Shown here: one piece after another, positions 8,740 through 17,983 of the stretch
How the letters are laid out: each line of letters begins with the position of its first letter
Numbering within the stretch: the stretch's first letter is position 1
Source: Deinococcus sp. KNUC1210
Lineage (GTDB): Bacteria > Deinococcota > Deinococci > Deinococcales > Deinococcaceae
NCBI RefSeq assembly: GCF_022344005.1
Contig: NZ_CP092196.1
Coordinates: 372,001-436,000, forward strand
DNA: 64,000 bases
Reading direction: 5' to 3'
Notes under the pieces: generated by a model
Database searches by the model: none
What the model was told of the DNA's origin: nothing
The model's input: the letters and a program-made list of their open reading frames with translations, nothing else
Program-made: the position numbers and the translations under genes

Positions 8740-9180
8740 AGCACATCTGAAAAGCCTGCAACCGGTGGCGGCGCTGGTTCCTCCCGAACATCACGCTCAC
8801 TTCCAGCACTTCATCACCGACAGTCCCTGGTCTCATCAACGCCTTGAATAGCTCATCGCCCGACACGCTCAACAACTGCTGGGCGGGCCAGGTTCCGTGC
8901 TGATCATGTCTGACAACGTTCGGAAGGCACTGCATCGGCGTCGGGCGTCAATCTTCTGGTCAGGCGGAAGAGGTGACGAACTGCCACTGCCTCATGTCCG
9001 TGACCCTCACCCGCGATGAGATCCCCATTCCGCTGCGCTTGAAGCTGTTCCTTGCGTCCGAATGGTGGACAGATGAACCGCGTCGCCATGCGCGGGTGTT
9101 CCTGAGGAACATCCGTGCATGGCGATGAAGTGGGAACTGGCCTTGTACGAGATCGATGATCTCGCCCGCTCCGTCACTTT
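8740..9180 (+). pseudogene. IS701-like transposase relic (N-terminal and middle part)
   Basis: Plus-strand frames give VPPEHHAHFQHFITDSPWSH, then after breaks RDEIPIPLRLKLFLASEWW and TDEPRRHARVF, then MAMKWELALYEIDDLA. The order of HFITDSPW, the LASEWW...P..R motif and MKWELAL is that of IS701/DDE_5 transposases. There are several frameshifts and stops. The DNA switches abruptly to unrelated sequence near 9180. A C-terminal relic of a similar transposase lies at 34520-34929. Confidence 0.55.
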
Positions 9181-9189
9181 CGGAATGGG

Positions 9190-9475
9190 GGGGCGCTGGC
9201 GGGTGACGCTTTCGGCTGCACTGGGGCCGGGTTCGTTGAGGAAGCGCTGCACGTCGTGGTTGTTGAGGCAGGTTGACCTGCAGCAGGGTGTGGTCCAGCC
9301 CCAGGGTGCCGATGCTGTCATGCATGGCCGTTGTCAGGCTGTCCAGGCTGCTGCCCTGACCAAGGATGTTGGCCGAAGCTTGGCGCGCAAGCTTGTAGGA
9401 CGCCTGAGGGGGTCTTCTGTTCGCTCGCTGGTCAACGGCACTCTGCTGACCGCTCGGCCGCACGTGCACGCTTGA
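9190..9475 (-). pseudogene. Fragment of a GH13 alpha-amylase-type glycosidase
   Basis: On the minus strand the sequence SYKLARQASANILGQGSSLD is followed by SLTTAMHDSIGTLGLDHTLL and, after a frameshift, NNHDVQRFLNEPG. The NHDxxRF motif is the conserved substrate-binding region of GH13 enzymes. Only about 90 residues remain, both ends are cut, and the flank is an IS701-like relic. It is a broken leftover with no function. Confidence 0.5.
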
Positions 9476-9817
9476 GATGAGCAGTTTTTGAGAAGAGAAA
9501 AATGTAAGAACACGGTGGACATAATCACTTTATGATTTTTTCATTTTGCAGTTATCCCACAGTCTTTCATGAAGGAAAATGTCGCATTTTTCACTCCGAG
9601 AAGATCAGCTGGACGGCCTTCTCTCCTACCGAGCTCCCAGAGAAAAGAAGAGCACCATTTTCTGTGTCATTGGATTGATCGAACACCGTACAAGGGGACA
9701 GCCCACGTTCTTCGTTGACACAGCAACCTGATGAAATCTCAGATTCGCTGTGTTAGACGCCGCGGCATCCGTGCCAACCCATGCAGTCAACAGTCTGCTC
9801 GCCAGGAGAGTGTTTTG
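9476..9817 (+). other. Upstream region of the surface protein gene
   Basis: This AT-richer stretch has no gene. It ends with a good ribosome site (AGGAGAG, 9804-9810) in front of the ATG at 9818. A specific promoter cannot be assigned with confidence. Confidence 0.35.
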
Positions 9818-11892
9818 ATGAATCGTCAGACGGTACCCCCGCAAAGGAAACTGAAACGACCCGTTCCCGCCGCTGCTCGAAAGACAGTGGGCGTGCTGGT
9901 TTTTGGTCTACCGCTGGTCTCGAGTGCAGTGGCGGCACCCATCTGTGCGCTTCCAGGCCAGGATGGCCCGACCTTTCTGAAAGATACGTATTATCCTGGC
10001 ACAGGAACAGCAGCCGTCGGTGCCACCTCGCTTAGCATCGGCACTGCCCGCGTCGACACCAACGCCGGCACCACCGCGCTTGCTGCGGGTGATCTGGTCT
10101 TCATCATCCAGATGCAGGGAGCCACCATCAATACAGCCAACTCCGTCTCGTACGGCGACGGCTCCACCGGACGTGGCTTTACAGCGCTCAACGGCGCAGG
10201 GAGCTACGAATTCGCTCAGGTCAAAACGGTTGTCGGCTCCACCATCACCCTCAATACACCCCTGCAGCATACCTACACTACGCAGGCCGCCGGGACCACC
10301 ACGACGCAGCAACGCTTCCAGGTCATCCGGACCCCTCAGCATTCGGCCCTGACACTTTCTGGAACGCTGAGTGCGCCCACATGGAACGGCACGACCGGCG
10401 GGGTCTTTGTGCTGGATGTCGCCGGCACACTCAGCATGGGTGGCGCGACCATCGATGTGAGCGGCACCGGCTTTCGGGGCGGCGGCATGGCCATGCAGGC
10501 ATCACGCGCCGGTTCAAACGCCGTTGAGTATGCGCTCTCCGGAACACCCGGCTACAACGGCGGCGGCATCGACGCCACGCAGCCGCTGCCCTACACACCC
10601 GGTGGCACCAAGGGCGAAGGGATCGCCGGCACCCCGCGGCTGGTCGTCAATCCGGGCGGGACGATCACCAACGGCGCTCAGATCACTGACCTCGGAGCGT
10701 CTGGCTATCCCGGCAGTGCCGATTACGCGCGTGGAGCACCCGGCAATGCGGGCGGCGGCGGCACGCAGCACAACGCGGGCGGCGGGGGAGGCAGTAACGT
10801 CGGCAGCGGTGGGACGGGCGGCAACAGCTACGCCACCTACAGCGCCACGAGCGCAGCAGGATGCGTCATGTACAGTTCGAACTTCTACGGCTGCAACGGT
10901 GACGGCTCCCGGGCCGTCGGCGGCCTGGGCGGCGGGACCCTGACCGCCAGCGCCAGCTACCTGATCCCCGGCGGCGGCGGCGGTGCCGGCGACAGCAACG
11001 ACAGTTCCGACAATCCAGCGGTCGCGCAGGGCAGCGGAGGGAACGGCGGCGGCATCATCTTCCTGCGCGCCAACGCGATCGCCGGTTCCGGCACCTTGAA
11101 AGCCAATGGCAGTGACGGCCAACCCGCTGGTCGAGACGCGGCTGGCGGCGGGGGTGCGGGCGGAACGGTCGCCTTGGCTACCCCGACCACAGCGCTCAGC
11201 GGCATCACCGTGCAGGCCAACGGCGGGGCGGGCGGAAACAGCGGCTATCCGCTGCGCAGCGGTGAGGTGCAGGGCCCGGCTGGTGGCGGTGGGGGCGGCG
11301 CGATTCTGCTGCCGTCAGGTGCCACGCTCAGCACATTCCAGGTCAATGGTGGGGCAGCCGGAGTGAACAAACAGAGCGCTACCGTGTTCAATACGTATGG
11401 CAGTGTCGCCGGGGCGGGTGGACTGGGGCAGATCATCTTCACCAACAATGAGATCGCGTCCGCGGCTGCCTGCTACCCCAATGTGACGCTGACCAAACTG
11501 CAGCGCGACGTCACAACGAACGGCACCTTCCAGACCACCCCCTCGGAGCGAAGCCGGGCGATACCGTCGAATACTGCATCGTGTATCAGAATGCCGGCGG
11601 AACGGCCCGCGGCTTCACACTCACCGATAGCCTTCCAGCAAAACTGACCGTCCTCCCAAACAGCTACTCAGCTGCCAAGGGCATCCGCTGGGCGGCCGGA
11701 ACGGCGCTGACCGTCGGCGCTGCAGCAACACCGACCGGCACGGACCTCACCAATGCGGCAGCAGACGATCAGGGCACGCTCACGACGACAGGCGGCACCT
11801 ATGGGCAAGGCACGCTCACGCTCAAGCTCTCCGGCACCGGGCTCCAGCAGAACAGCAGCGGGACCGTCTGTGTCCGGACGACCGTCAACTGA
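9818..11892 (+). CDS. Glycine-rich exported surface protein with DUF11-like C-terminus (frameshifted)
   Basis: After a signal segment (~17-38, VGVLVFGLPLVSSAVAA) the protein has a beta-rich domain. A long run of Gly-rich repeats (GGGG, GGAGG) follows at ~270-560, typical of secreted beta-helix or adhesin-like proteins. The frame then breaks in a C5 run at 11538-11542. One added C joins it to AKPGDTVEYCIVYQNAGGTA, a DUF11/CARDB-type Ig-like repeat that ends at 11892. I annotate the joined gene of about 690 residues. The ATG at 9818 has AGGAGAG at the right spacing. The next gene is close behind and probably cotranscribed. Confidence 0.7.
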
Positions 11893-11942
11893 TTCACGGC
11901 CCAGTCCCCTGCACTTCAAGACCCCCACTGAACAGGAGCCCC

Positions 11943-12251
11943 ATGCGCCTTCACCCGATGATCGTTCTCAGCTTCGTCTGCACCTTCGTCCTTGGCACTG
12001 TCCATGCACAGACGCCGCCACCGACGCCCGTCGTTCGGATCTCCCTCGCCTCCATTCCTGGCACGCTCACCGTGCAGCTCGTGGATGCAGAAGGCAAACT
12101 GATTGCCCTGGTGGACGGCGCGGGCGTTGTGACGGTCGTCCCCGGCGAACGGCTGAGCCATGCCACGCGCGTGCTCGTCACGATGCCCGTCGGGTCAATG
12201 ATCGCAACGTACAGCCTGCCCTACACTGCTGACGCTGCTTCCGAAAAATAA
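11943..12251 (+). CDS. Small secreted protein, 102 aa
   Basis: The signal peptide is clear (MRLHPMIVLSFVCTFVLGTV, cleavage near HAQ). The remainder is a short beta-rich domain of about 80 residues with no recognised motif. An AGGAG ribosome site precedes the ATG. It lies 50 nt after the surface protein gene in the same direction, and a perfect hairpin follows. The two therefore probably form one unit, the small protein perhaps being an accessory of the larger one. That link is inference. Confidence 0.6.
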   Translation: MRLHPMIVLSFVCTFVLGTVHAQTPPPTPVVRISLASIPGTLTVQLVDAEGKLIALVDGAGVVTVVPGERLSHATRVLVTMPVGSMIATYSLPYTADAASEK

Positions 12252-12269
12252 ATAAGGATTGAGAACCAC

Positions 12270-12305
12270 GTTCAACCGTTCCGCCAGCTGGCGGAACGGT
12301 TGAAC
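12270..12305 (+). terminator. Perfect 36-bp palindrome, probable terminator
   Basis: GTTCAACCGTTCCGCCAG is followed directly by its exact reverse complement, 19 nt after the stop of the small secreted protein. The 18-bp arms would form a very stable hairpin. No strong T tract follows (TGTCTTGTTG), so it may act in both directions or serve another role. Confidence 0.6.
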
Positions 12306-12607
12306 TGTCTTGTTGAGGCTTTGAAGCAGGTCAGCTCACACCTCTTCCAGACGGACACCAAGACGGCCCTCCTGCTCCGAGCGAACAAGAGACGACGTGC
12401 GAAAATGGTGGGCTGTTCGGCCGTCAGGCCCCACGCTCAAGTGAGTGGCTCAGCGGTTCTTAGTCCTGAATCGCTTGTGTGGACGAAGCACCCAGCTGTC
12501 CCACCGTATGACCTCCCCCGTACGAACGCTCCTGCATCAGTCCGGAGAGGAGACGAACCGAATCTCGCCGGAGCGATGGTCAGGCCCACGCACCATCCAC
12601 GAAAAAA
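12306..12607 (+). other. Intergenic region, no gene seen
   Basis: The region between the 36-bp palindrome and the terminator at 12608 has only short frames of poor quality on either strand. I see no repeat that recurs elsewhere in the window. Confidence 0.35.
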
Positions 12608-12644
12608 CGCCCCGCACCGTTGCCAGAAGGCAGGGTGCGGGGCG
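12608..12644 (-). terminator. Rho-independent terminator for the nuclease pair
   Basis: An 11-bp GC-rich stem (CGCCCCGCACC with GGTGCGGGGCG) is followed on the minus strand by a run of six T (complement of A at 12602-12607). It lies about 60 nt beyond the stop of the gene at 12704-13024, so it ends that two-gene transcript. Confidence 0.8.
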
Positions 12645-12703
12645 TGATGTTGATCAGCTCCGCATACCACGAAGGCCTCTGTCCTCTTTAGACCGCGCAT
12701 GGT

Positions 12704-13024
12704 TCAGGGTCTTGCAACGCTGATCTGCCCAGACTTGAAGGCGACGCGGCTGCTGTGCCCCCAGTGTGCCCAGAATTCCTGCGGAACCGCTCCAGGCACG
12801 TCATAGCGCAGATACAGATAGCCCGCTTTGGTGTCGTCCAGCCCGGCATTCACTTCGCAGCGCGACAGGGTCGGTGTGGTGAGCGTCTTGAAATGGTCGT
12901 CCTGACTGAGCAGCGCCTGGGCCGCTGTCAGCAGGGCGTGATCGTGCTCACTGGCGGGTCGATCCGCGCCAAGGACCGTGATGGAGGAAGAGAGGGGAGA
13001 CGTGGGGTGATCAGGACTGGTCAT
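12704..13024 (-). CDS. Small protein overlapping the secreted nuclease gene, 106 aa
   Basis: I do not recognise this protein. It has no signal peptide, so it should stay in the cytoplasm. The ATG at 13024 has GAGGAG just upstream and overlaps the stop of the nuclease gene as ATGA, so translation is probably coupled. The C-terminal half (YLYLRYDVPGAVPQEFWAHW) looks like a compact folded domain. Its position right after a nuclease gene raises the possibility of an immunity or inhibitor protein, but nothing in the sequence proves that. Confidence 0.6.
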   Translation of the reverse strand: MTSPDHPTSPLSSSITVLGADRPASEHDHALLTAAQALLSQDDHFKTLTTPTLSRCEVNAGLDDTKAGYLYLRYDVPGAVPQEFWAHWGHSSRVAFKSGQISVARP

Positions 13025-13752
13025 CGAACTCCTCGGAAGCCAGCCGACGCTGCGCTGGCAGCGTCGGTGAAGCACTGGGTGGCATGGGTGCGGTCATAGT
13101 TGCTGTCGCCGGTCGGCAGATGATAGATGCCCGCTTTGCTCAGTTTCACGGGTGCGGACGGCGGACAGCTCCCATCCGAGAGAGGCGGGACACTGGCACT
13201 CGCTGGTGACTGGGCCGGGATCTGCTGAACGGCAGCGGGTGCTCGAGTAGACGCCGTTGCTGACGAGACGGGCGACACGCCACCCGGGAGCGGGCCGACG
13301 TACTTCACGTAGGCGGTCGTCCAGTTGCCGGCAATGGCCCGCTGGGCTTCCTGCATGGTGATGGTCCCTGAGCAGGCAAGCGCGTGGAGTTTGTTCTCCA
13401 GCGTGTCCTTGACGTGCGCGTTGAGCGGCTGGGTCCTGAAGGACTCGGGAAACAAATTCTTCGCGCTATTTGACCCGCCCAGTTCCAGGCTGATGATGTG
13501 GTCGATTTCGTACTCGCCGGGCAGTCGACTGGTAATCCCATACTCCTTGTAGATCTGATTTTTCAGACTCTGGGGGACATTGCGAACGGTTTTGGTATAG
13601 CCGCTCTTACAGATGATGGCGGGATCGCTGGTCAGCACGTCGCCTGGACTCAGCTTCGGATCAGGCAGAATCGGCGCAGCCATGTTGTAGGTCGCGGCCA
13701 ACGCCGACGAGGTCATGGCCAGCAGGAACAACCCAACGTGGAGAGGTCGCAT
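13021..13752 (-). CDS. Secreted HNH-type nuclease
   Basis: The 243-residue protein starts with a signal peptide (MRPLHVGLFLLAMTSSALA). The longer upstream frame lacks support. An HNH-like core follows at ~85-112: EYEIDHIISLELGGSNSAKN then LFPESF, with the DH pair and the Asn of the fold. After a Pro/Ala/Ser-rich linker comes a short C-terminal module (YHLPTGDSNYDRTHATQCF..AGFR) resembling small add-on domains of secreted nucleases. It would cut nucleic acid outside the cytoplasm, for nutrition, DNA turnover or competition. It is cotranscribed with the small gene at 12704. Confidence 0.75.
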   Translation of the reverse strand: MRPLHVGLFLLAMTSSALAATYNMAAPILPDPKLSPGDVLTSDPAIICKSGYTKTVRNVPQSLKNQIYKEYGITSRLPGEYEIDHIISLELGGSNSAKNLFPESFRTQPLNAHVKDTLENKLHALACSGTITMQEAQRAIAGNWTTAYVKYVGPLPGGVSPVSSATASTRAPAAVQQIPAQSPASASVPPLSDGSCPPSAPVKLSKAGIYHLPTGDSNYDRTHATQCFTDAASAASAGFRGVR

Positions 13753-13802
13753 GCCCGCAGTGTAGGCGCCGATTCTTTCATAGGGCTGATCAAGGGGGGT
13801 TG

Positions 13803-14246
13803 GTGAAGTACGATCAGCTTCGCCAGCGCGCCCAGCAACTCCCAGAAACCACTCGGACCCTTGCGCTGACCCGCCTCGACATCCTCTATCAGCGCACGAC
13901 ACCCGTACGCGCCCTCACCGGAAAGAAACCCAAAAAATCGAAGACCCGAACCAAGTACACGCGTCGGCAGAAGCTCGCGATCAAAGAACTCACCAAGTTG
14001 CTTCAGGCGCTCGACGAGCAGCTGGAGCACTGGGCGAACGCAGTGCTGCGCAGGCACCTTCAGGAGCAGCAACACCGGCAGGACGCGCAGCTGAAACGCC
14101 GCACCCACCACAACCCATCGCCCGCCCGAAAAAACGCCATGCCCGCCGGCCTCAATCCCCCGCACCGTCCGGAGCGCGTCCTTCCGCGTGGGTGTATCAC
14201 AGTTCTCTGCCAACGCCCGGTCGCCCCACGGTACCCATCATCTTGA
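13803..14246 (+). CDS. Basic coiled-coil-like hypothetical protein, ~147 aa
   Basis: The protein is very basic in the middle (KKPKKSKTRTKYTRRQKLAI) and then helical with heptad-like spacing (KELTKLLQALDEQLEHWANA), which hints at nucleic-acid binding. I do not know the family. A GGGGGG stretch lies before both TTG 13800 and GTG 13803, and GTG has the better spacing. It is divergent from the HNH nuclease gene. The last ~20 residues overlap the next frame and may be spurious, possibly because of an indel. Confidence 0.45.
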   Translation: MKYDQLRQRAQQLPETTRTLALTRLDILYQRTTPVRALTGKKPKKSKTRTKYTRRQKLAIKELTKLLQALDEQLEHWANAVLRRHLQEQQHRQDAQLKRRTHHNPSPARKNAMPAGLNPPHRPERVLPRGCITVLCQRPVAPRYPSS

Positions 14247-14473
14247 CCACGCCCACCGGACGGCCCCGCAACACCATCCGAGAACGCCTGCTGCGTGTCC
14301 TGACACCCGAACAGCAGCCGCTCCAGCAGCTCGTGCCACCGATCAGTCGTTGTTCACCTGCGACCGCCATTGCGGCCGCACTTCAGCTGCACAGCGACGG
14401 CCTCGCCACTGTGCAACTCGGGCCAAGCCGCACCATCACGATCGCTTCCATCGAAACTGAAGTCTCGCAGTGA
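14192..14473 (+). CDS. Hypothetical protein, ~93 aa
   Basis: From about codon 12 the frame reads VPIILTTPTGRPRNTIRERL and ends with SDGLATVQLGPSRTITIASI. This has the look of a small winged-helix or beta-hairpin domain, with typical codon use. The start is unclear: GTG 14192 lies inside the preceding gene and no ribosome site is obvious. It could be the displaced C-terminus of the upstream gene. No function can be assigned. Confidence 0.4.
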   Translation: MYHSSLPTPGRPTVPIILTTPTGRPRNTIRERLLRVLTPEQQPLQQLVPPISRCSPATAIAAALQLHSDGLATVQLGPSRTITIASIETEVSQ

Positions 14474-14539
14474 CGACTGCCCACTTGCGAACGGCGCGCC
14501 GCGAAGGTCAGGAAATCGAACCTGATACACTCGTGTCCC

Positions 14540-15502
14540 ATGCCAATCTCAAGGCCGATCACGGTTCAGCCGCACGTGCGAACCTTCGCCGAGCACCAGG
14601 GAGCTGCTGGTCACCACTGGCTGGCAGCACTGCCTGTCCTCGTGCCGCAACTATGCCGCGAATGGAACTTGGAACAGGGTGACGTGTTGGTCGGCGGGAG
14701 TCGTTCCTACGTCTGTCGCGTCACCACGTTGGACGGTCAAGCGGCGGTCCTCAAGGTGGCCTTGCCAGAGGCGAGCCTCACCACCCAACTCTCAACCCTG
14801 CTGGCAGCCCGAGGACGCGGCTACGTGCAGGTACTCGCTCACGATCTGTCACGTGGGGCGATGTTACTCGAAGCCCTCGGGCCTTCGGCCGAGACAGGCA
14901 TGAGGGCTGTCCCCGAAGTGCTGTCTCGTCTCGCTGCAGCACTCCTACAAGCGTGGCAAGTGCCCCTTACGGTCTTTCCCCCGCTCATGGACGCCTCCGC
15001 ACACAAAGCAGCAGGATTGTACGAGCTGGTATCGACGCTCGCCGGTGAGCACGCGACGGCGGCACATCCGGCCGTGGTGGCGCAGGCACGGCGCTACGCT
15101 CAAGAACGGCTGGCGGCTCGAAATCCTCGCCGCCAAGTGGTCGTGCATGGGGACGCACATGCTCTGAACTTGCTGCAAGTCCCAGCGGTGCGGCCTGGCG
15201 CTGAGAGTGGGTATGTCTTTGTGGATCCGGAGGGCTTTCTGTGTGAGCCGGAGTATGACCTAGGGGTCGCCCTTCGGGAGTGGAACACGCAGCTGCTGGC
15301 GGTGAGTGATGCGCAGGCGGAAGTGCGCGGATGGTGCGAGCACTTGGCGCAGGCGACCGGCACCGATGCGGAAGCCATCTGGCAGTGGGGCTATCTTGAA
15401 CGGGTGTCGACGGGGCTGTACTTGACGCATTACGGTCTTGCACCGTTGGGAACAGTGTTCCTGGAGACAGCACAGCGCCTTTTGGTGGAAGGAGAAGGCT
15501 GA
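14540..15502 (+). CDS. Aminoglycoside phosphotransferase-like kinase (APH(6)/hydroxyurea kinase type)
   Basis: Enzymes of this family transfer phosphate from ATP to streptomycin or similar small molecules. The catalytic loop VVHGDAHALNLL (~200-211) and the metal-binding DPEGFL...EYDLGVA segment (~228-245) are present. The N-lobe has the short hairpin GSRSYVCRVTT. The length (320 aa) fits the family. TACACT (14526-14531) lies 8 nt before the ATG, so the mRNA is probably leaderless. It stands alone, so substrate and resistance are unproven. A housekeeping small-molecule kinase is the alternative. Confidence 0.8.
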   Translation: MPISRPITVQPHVRTFAEHQGAAGHHWLAALPVLVPQLCREWNLEQGDVLVGGSRSYVCRVTTLDGQAAVLKVALPEASLTTQLSTLLAARGRGYVQVLAHDLSRGAMLLEALGPSAETGMRAVPEVLSRLAAALLQAWQVPLTVFPPLMDASAHKAAGLYELVSTLAGEHATAAHPAVVAQARRYAQERLAARNPRRQVVVHGDAHALNLLQVPAVRPGAESGYVFVDPEGFLCEPEYDLGVALREWNTQLLAVSDAQAEVRGWCEHLAQATGTDAEAIWQWGYLERVSTGLYLTHYGLAPLGTVFLETAQRLLVEGEG

Positions 15503-15548
15503 CGACTCGGCGGGGGGCTTTGTGAGTGTCGCCGCGAAGGACATACGT

Positions 15549-15568
15549 ATGCCTGTTTTCTTCCTTTG
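15549..15568 (+). repeat. 20-bp upstream element shared with 18927-18946
   Basis: ATGCCTGTTTTCTTCCTTTG here matches ATGCCTATTTTCTTTCTTTG at 18927-18946 at 18 of 20 positions. Weaker similarity (GTGAGTGTC / GTGACTGTC, GCCG) continues about 30 bp upstream. Both copies lie ~80-100 bp before a gene of low GC content, so a shared promoter-region element is likely. Confidence 0.5.
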
Positions 15569-15645
15569 CAGCAGGGGATGAGCCCAGCCCTCATTCCTCT
15601 CGTGCTGAACAGCCGCGAAATACTAATGCTCAGGTAGAATGTGTC

Positions 15646-16320
15646 ATGTTCGGAAATCAATTTATTGAACGCCCCTTCGGTATCAGCGTTTTCGGATCAG
15701 CTGTAATGCTGGTCGAACCAGATATTGCCGTCATCCAGTTTTCAACTTCACATAAGCGTGAAAATGCCATGGAAGCCTTTCTCGAAACCCAGAAGTCAGC
15801 GAATGCTGTAGACACGTTCTTAAAGCAAGCTGGATACCAAGAATTCGGTTCGTCACGTATCAAACTGGAATCGAAGACGCGGTATGTCGATCGGGAGGAG
15901 CAACACGCAGGCTATCTGGCACAAGTCGATTTTCGTCTAACGCTCCGTGATCTTGATAGGCTTGAGCCTTTACTCCTTGGGATTATTGAAGCGGGAGCAA
16001 ATGAGATCGATTCTGTCGATTACCAAGTTAATAATTTGGCTGAGTTGAGGACGATGGTCAGACAGAAGGCTGTCACCGCTGGAATCAGAAAAGCTGAGGC
16101 GTATTGTCTTGCGGCAAACGTGACTCTTGGTCCAATAATCCATATTACAGACGTGAATCCCGAATCTTTGCAGCAACGTTCGTCACACGGAACACGATTT
16201 CGTGAAGTCGGTATCGATGAACAGGACGGAAAAGGGAGTCTGAATCCTGGTTCTATCAATGTGGGAGGAGCCGTCATGTTGGCTTTTGAGATTGGAAAGT
16301 CCACCTCTGCGAACTCCTGA
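15646..16320 (+). CDS. SIMPL-domain protein, 224 aa
   Basis: SIMPL (DUF541) proteins are periplasmic or signalling-associated proteins of poorly defined role. Here the AGIRKAEAYCLAANVTLGPI segment and the following beta strand match the family's hallmark. No signal peptide is visible, so the protein may be cytoplasmic, unlike many relatives. TAGAAT (15635-15640) sits 5 nt before the ATG, a leaderless promoter. Base composition is lower in GC than its neighbours. The region upstream shares ~20 bp with the sequence before the AT-rich gene at 19032. Confidence 0.75.
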   Translation: MFGNQFIERPFGISVFGSAVMLVEPDIAVIQFSTSHKRENAMEAFLETQKSANAVDTFLKQAGYQEFGSSRIKLESKTRYVDREEQHAGYLAQVDFRLTLRDLDRLEPLLLGIIEAGANEIDSVDYQVNNLAELRTMVRQKAVTAGIRKAEAYCLAANVTLGPIIHITDVNPESLQQRSSHGTRFREVGIDEQDGKGSLNPGSINVGGAVMLAFEIGKSTSANS

Positions 16321-16325
16321 CGTGA

Positions 16326-16357
16326 CTGCTCAACATGAGCAGCGTCATACTGAGCAG
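16326..16357 (+). repeat. TGCTCA / TGAGCA palindrome cluster
   Basis: CTGCTCA-ACA-TGAGCAG (16326-16342) is a perfect 7-bp inverted repeat, followed by another TGAGCAG at 16351-16357. Related half-sites recur at 17798, 17815, 18773, 18792, 18824, 18853, 19000, 19339 and 19417. These lie mostly between genes. They look like regulator sites, but the regulator is unknown. Confidence 0.45.
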
Positions 16358-16453
16358 CCACCTGAAACCTTCAATGGCCGCTTGATACGCAATACAATTG
16401 TTGAGCGGTCAAGTTTTTCTTACCTTGAAGGGGGCATCAATGAGAATCCCGAC

Positions 16454-17755
16454 ATGATTATAGATTCAGCCGTAGAAGTTAGAATGGCAGTCCGTAGTAA
16501 AATAAAGGACCTGCTTACGCAAATAGATTCAGAGTATCCGACGGACGAACCGGTCGGGTCAGGCGAAGCCGCCTCCGCAACCACACTCCATCTCTTGCTG
16601 CAGCTTCAACTGAGCAAGGGACACTACGAAGCGGCGGAGTCCACGCAGCGCCTGCTGAGTACCCTTCGCACGCCGGGTCAACCTGAACTACAGACAACGT
16701 TTCTGTACCACCGTGCACTGCTGCTCCGACTGCAAGGTCAGCCAGCTCAGGAGGTTCTCGCGTCGGCACTCGCGCTCTACGAAGCCACAGGCGATATCAC
16801 CGGGATCATCCGCTGTGGCTTCATGTCGGCGGATCTCGCCTCCCGCAGTGGCCAGCACGCAGACGCCCAGGCCCAACTGACCGCCGTTTCACAGCGTTTT
16901 CAACTCACCACACCAACCGTACACCTCGCGCAAGGCATGCTGCTCCGTCGCCAACACCAATTCTCCGAAGCCACGCAACTCTTCGACGACGCATACGCGC
17001 AGGCACAGCAACGCGGAGACGCCGTCACGGCCGTCCGTGCCGCACTCCAAAATGCCCTCACCGCCCACGTCCAACACGACTTTCAGCGCGTGCGCACGCT
17101 CCTCACGCCCGCCCTTGAGCAAGCCGTCACCTTCGGCCTCCCTGGCGGGCCACTCGAACTCCGCCTGGACCTTGATGAACTCACACCCCTCTGGGACTTC
17201 GCCCGCCACGACCCCAAGATGGCAGACGCCCTCGCTCGCTTCCTCCAGGTCGGCATCGCCCAGCCCCCCCAGCACACACCTCCTGTCCATCTTGACGCCC
17301 TGGTCCTAGGGCCGCCCCTGCTGTTCAAAGACGGCCAGCTCATCCCCTTCACCCTGCGAGACACAGTGGCGGTGCTGCTCTACATCACCATCCATCCCGG
17401 CTGCCAACGCACCGACATCCAAATCTCCCTCTTCCCAGACCGCCCCGCCCAAGCTGCCAGTAACTACACCCGCAAAGCCCTCGCCGAACTCGCAGACACG
17501 CTCGGCCCCGTGATCGAAAAACGCGGCACGCACAACGCCCCGACGTACCACCTCGCCCCTCACGTGCAGCTCACCACCGACATCCAGGCACTGCATACCC
17601 GCATTCATCAAGGCGATCTACGCGGCGCACAAGCCCTCATTCGAGACCGAGACCCCAGCCAACGGCGGCTCCCAGACAATTCCTATCTCCAGCACCTGCG
17701 AGCCGCCGCGTTTGCAGATCTCAAACGGGCACAGCAGACGGCCCAGACGCAGTGA
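16454..17755 (+). CDS. TPR protein with C-terminal winged-helix (BTAD/SARP-like) domain
   Basis: The N-terminal two thirds are tetratricopeptide-type helical pairs (QTTFLYHRALLLRLQGQPAQ, ALALYEATGDITGI). The C-terminal part (LLFKDGQLIPFTLRDTVAVL..., then NYTRKALAELADTLG) matches the C-terminal domain of the interrupted regulator at 20143-23729. Such proteins are usually intracellular signal-responsive regulators, though the winged-helix reading is inference. The start is unsure: the frame is open from 16259 and ATG 16454 is the best candidate. It follows the SIMPL gene and a cluster of TGCTCA motifs. Confidence 0.6.
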   Translation: MIIDSAVEVRMAVRSKIKDLLTQIDSEYPTDEPVGSGEAASATTLHLLLQLQLSKGHYEAAESTQRLLSTLRTPGQPELQTTFLYHRALLLRLQGQPAQEVLASALALYEATGDITGIIRCGFMSADLASRSGQHADAQAQLTAVSQRFQLTTPTVHLAQGMLLRRQHQFSEATQLFDDAYAQAQQRGDAVTAVRAALQNALTAHVQHDFQRVRTLLTPALEQAVTFGLPGGPLELRLDLDELTPLWDFARHDPKMADALARFLQVGIAQPPQHTPPVHLDALVLGPPLLFKDGQLIPFTLRDTVAVLLYITIHPGCQRTDIQISLFPDRPAQAASNYTRKALAELADTLGPVIEKRGTHNAPTYHLAPHVQLTTDIQALHTRIHQGDLRGAQALIRDRDPSQRRLPDNSYLQHLRAAAFADLKRAQQTAQTQ

Positions 17756-17983
17756 GCGAGAACGACCCGCGTATGGGCGGAGAACGTTTCGTTGGACCTG
17801 CTCAGCGGTATGTGTTGAGCAATGGTTGGTGAGCGGCCTGAAATTTCCGCTCTGTGACGGAAACATCACCGGGAAGCGGCAAATGCCCAGTGCCCTTTCG
17901 ATATCTCATGTTAAGGTCTACCGCCTCCCCCAATTGGACAGACTGCCATAGATGTTTTGAGGCTCTGTCAGACACACTGCCGT

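Noticed and set aside
15526..15645. Extended start of the SIMPL gene
   Set aside because: The upstream codons are not conserved-looking, and a -10 box sits just before ATG 15646, so the shorter start is preferred.
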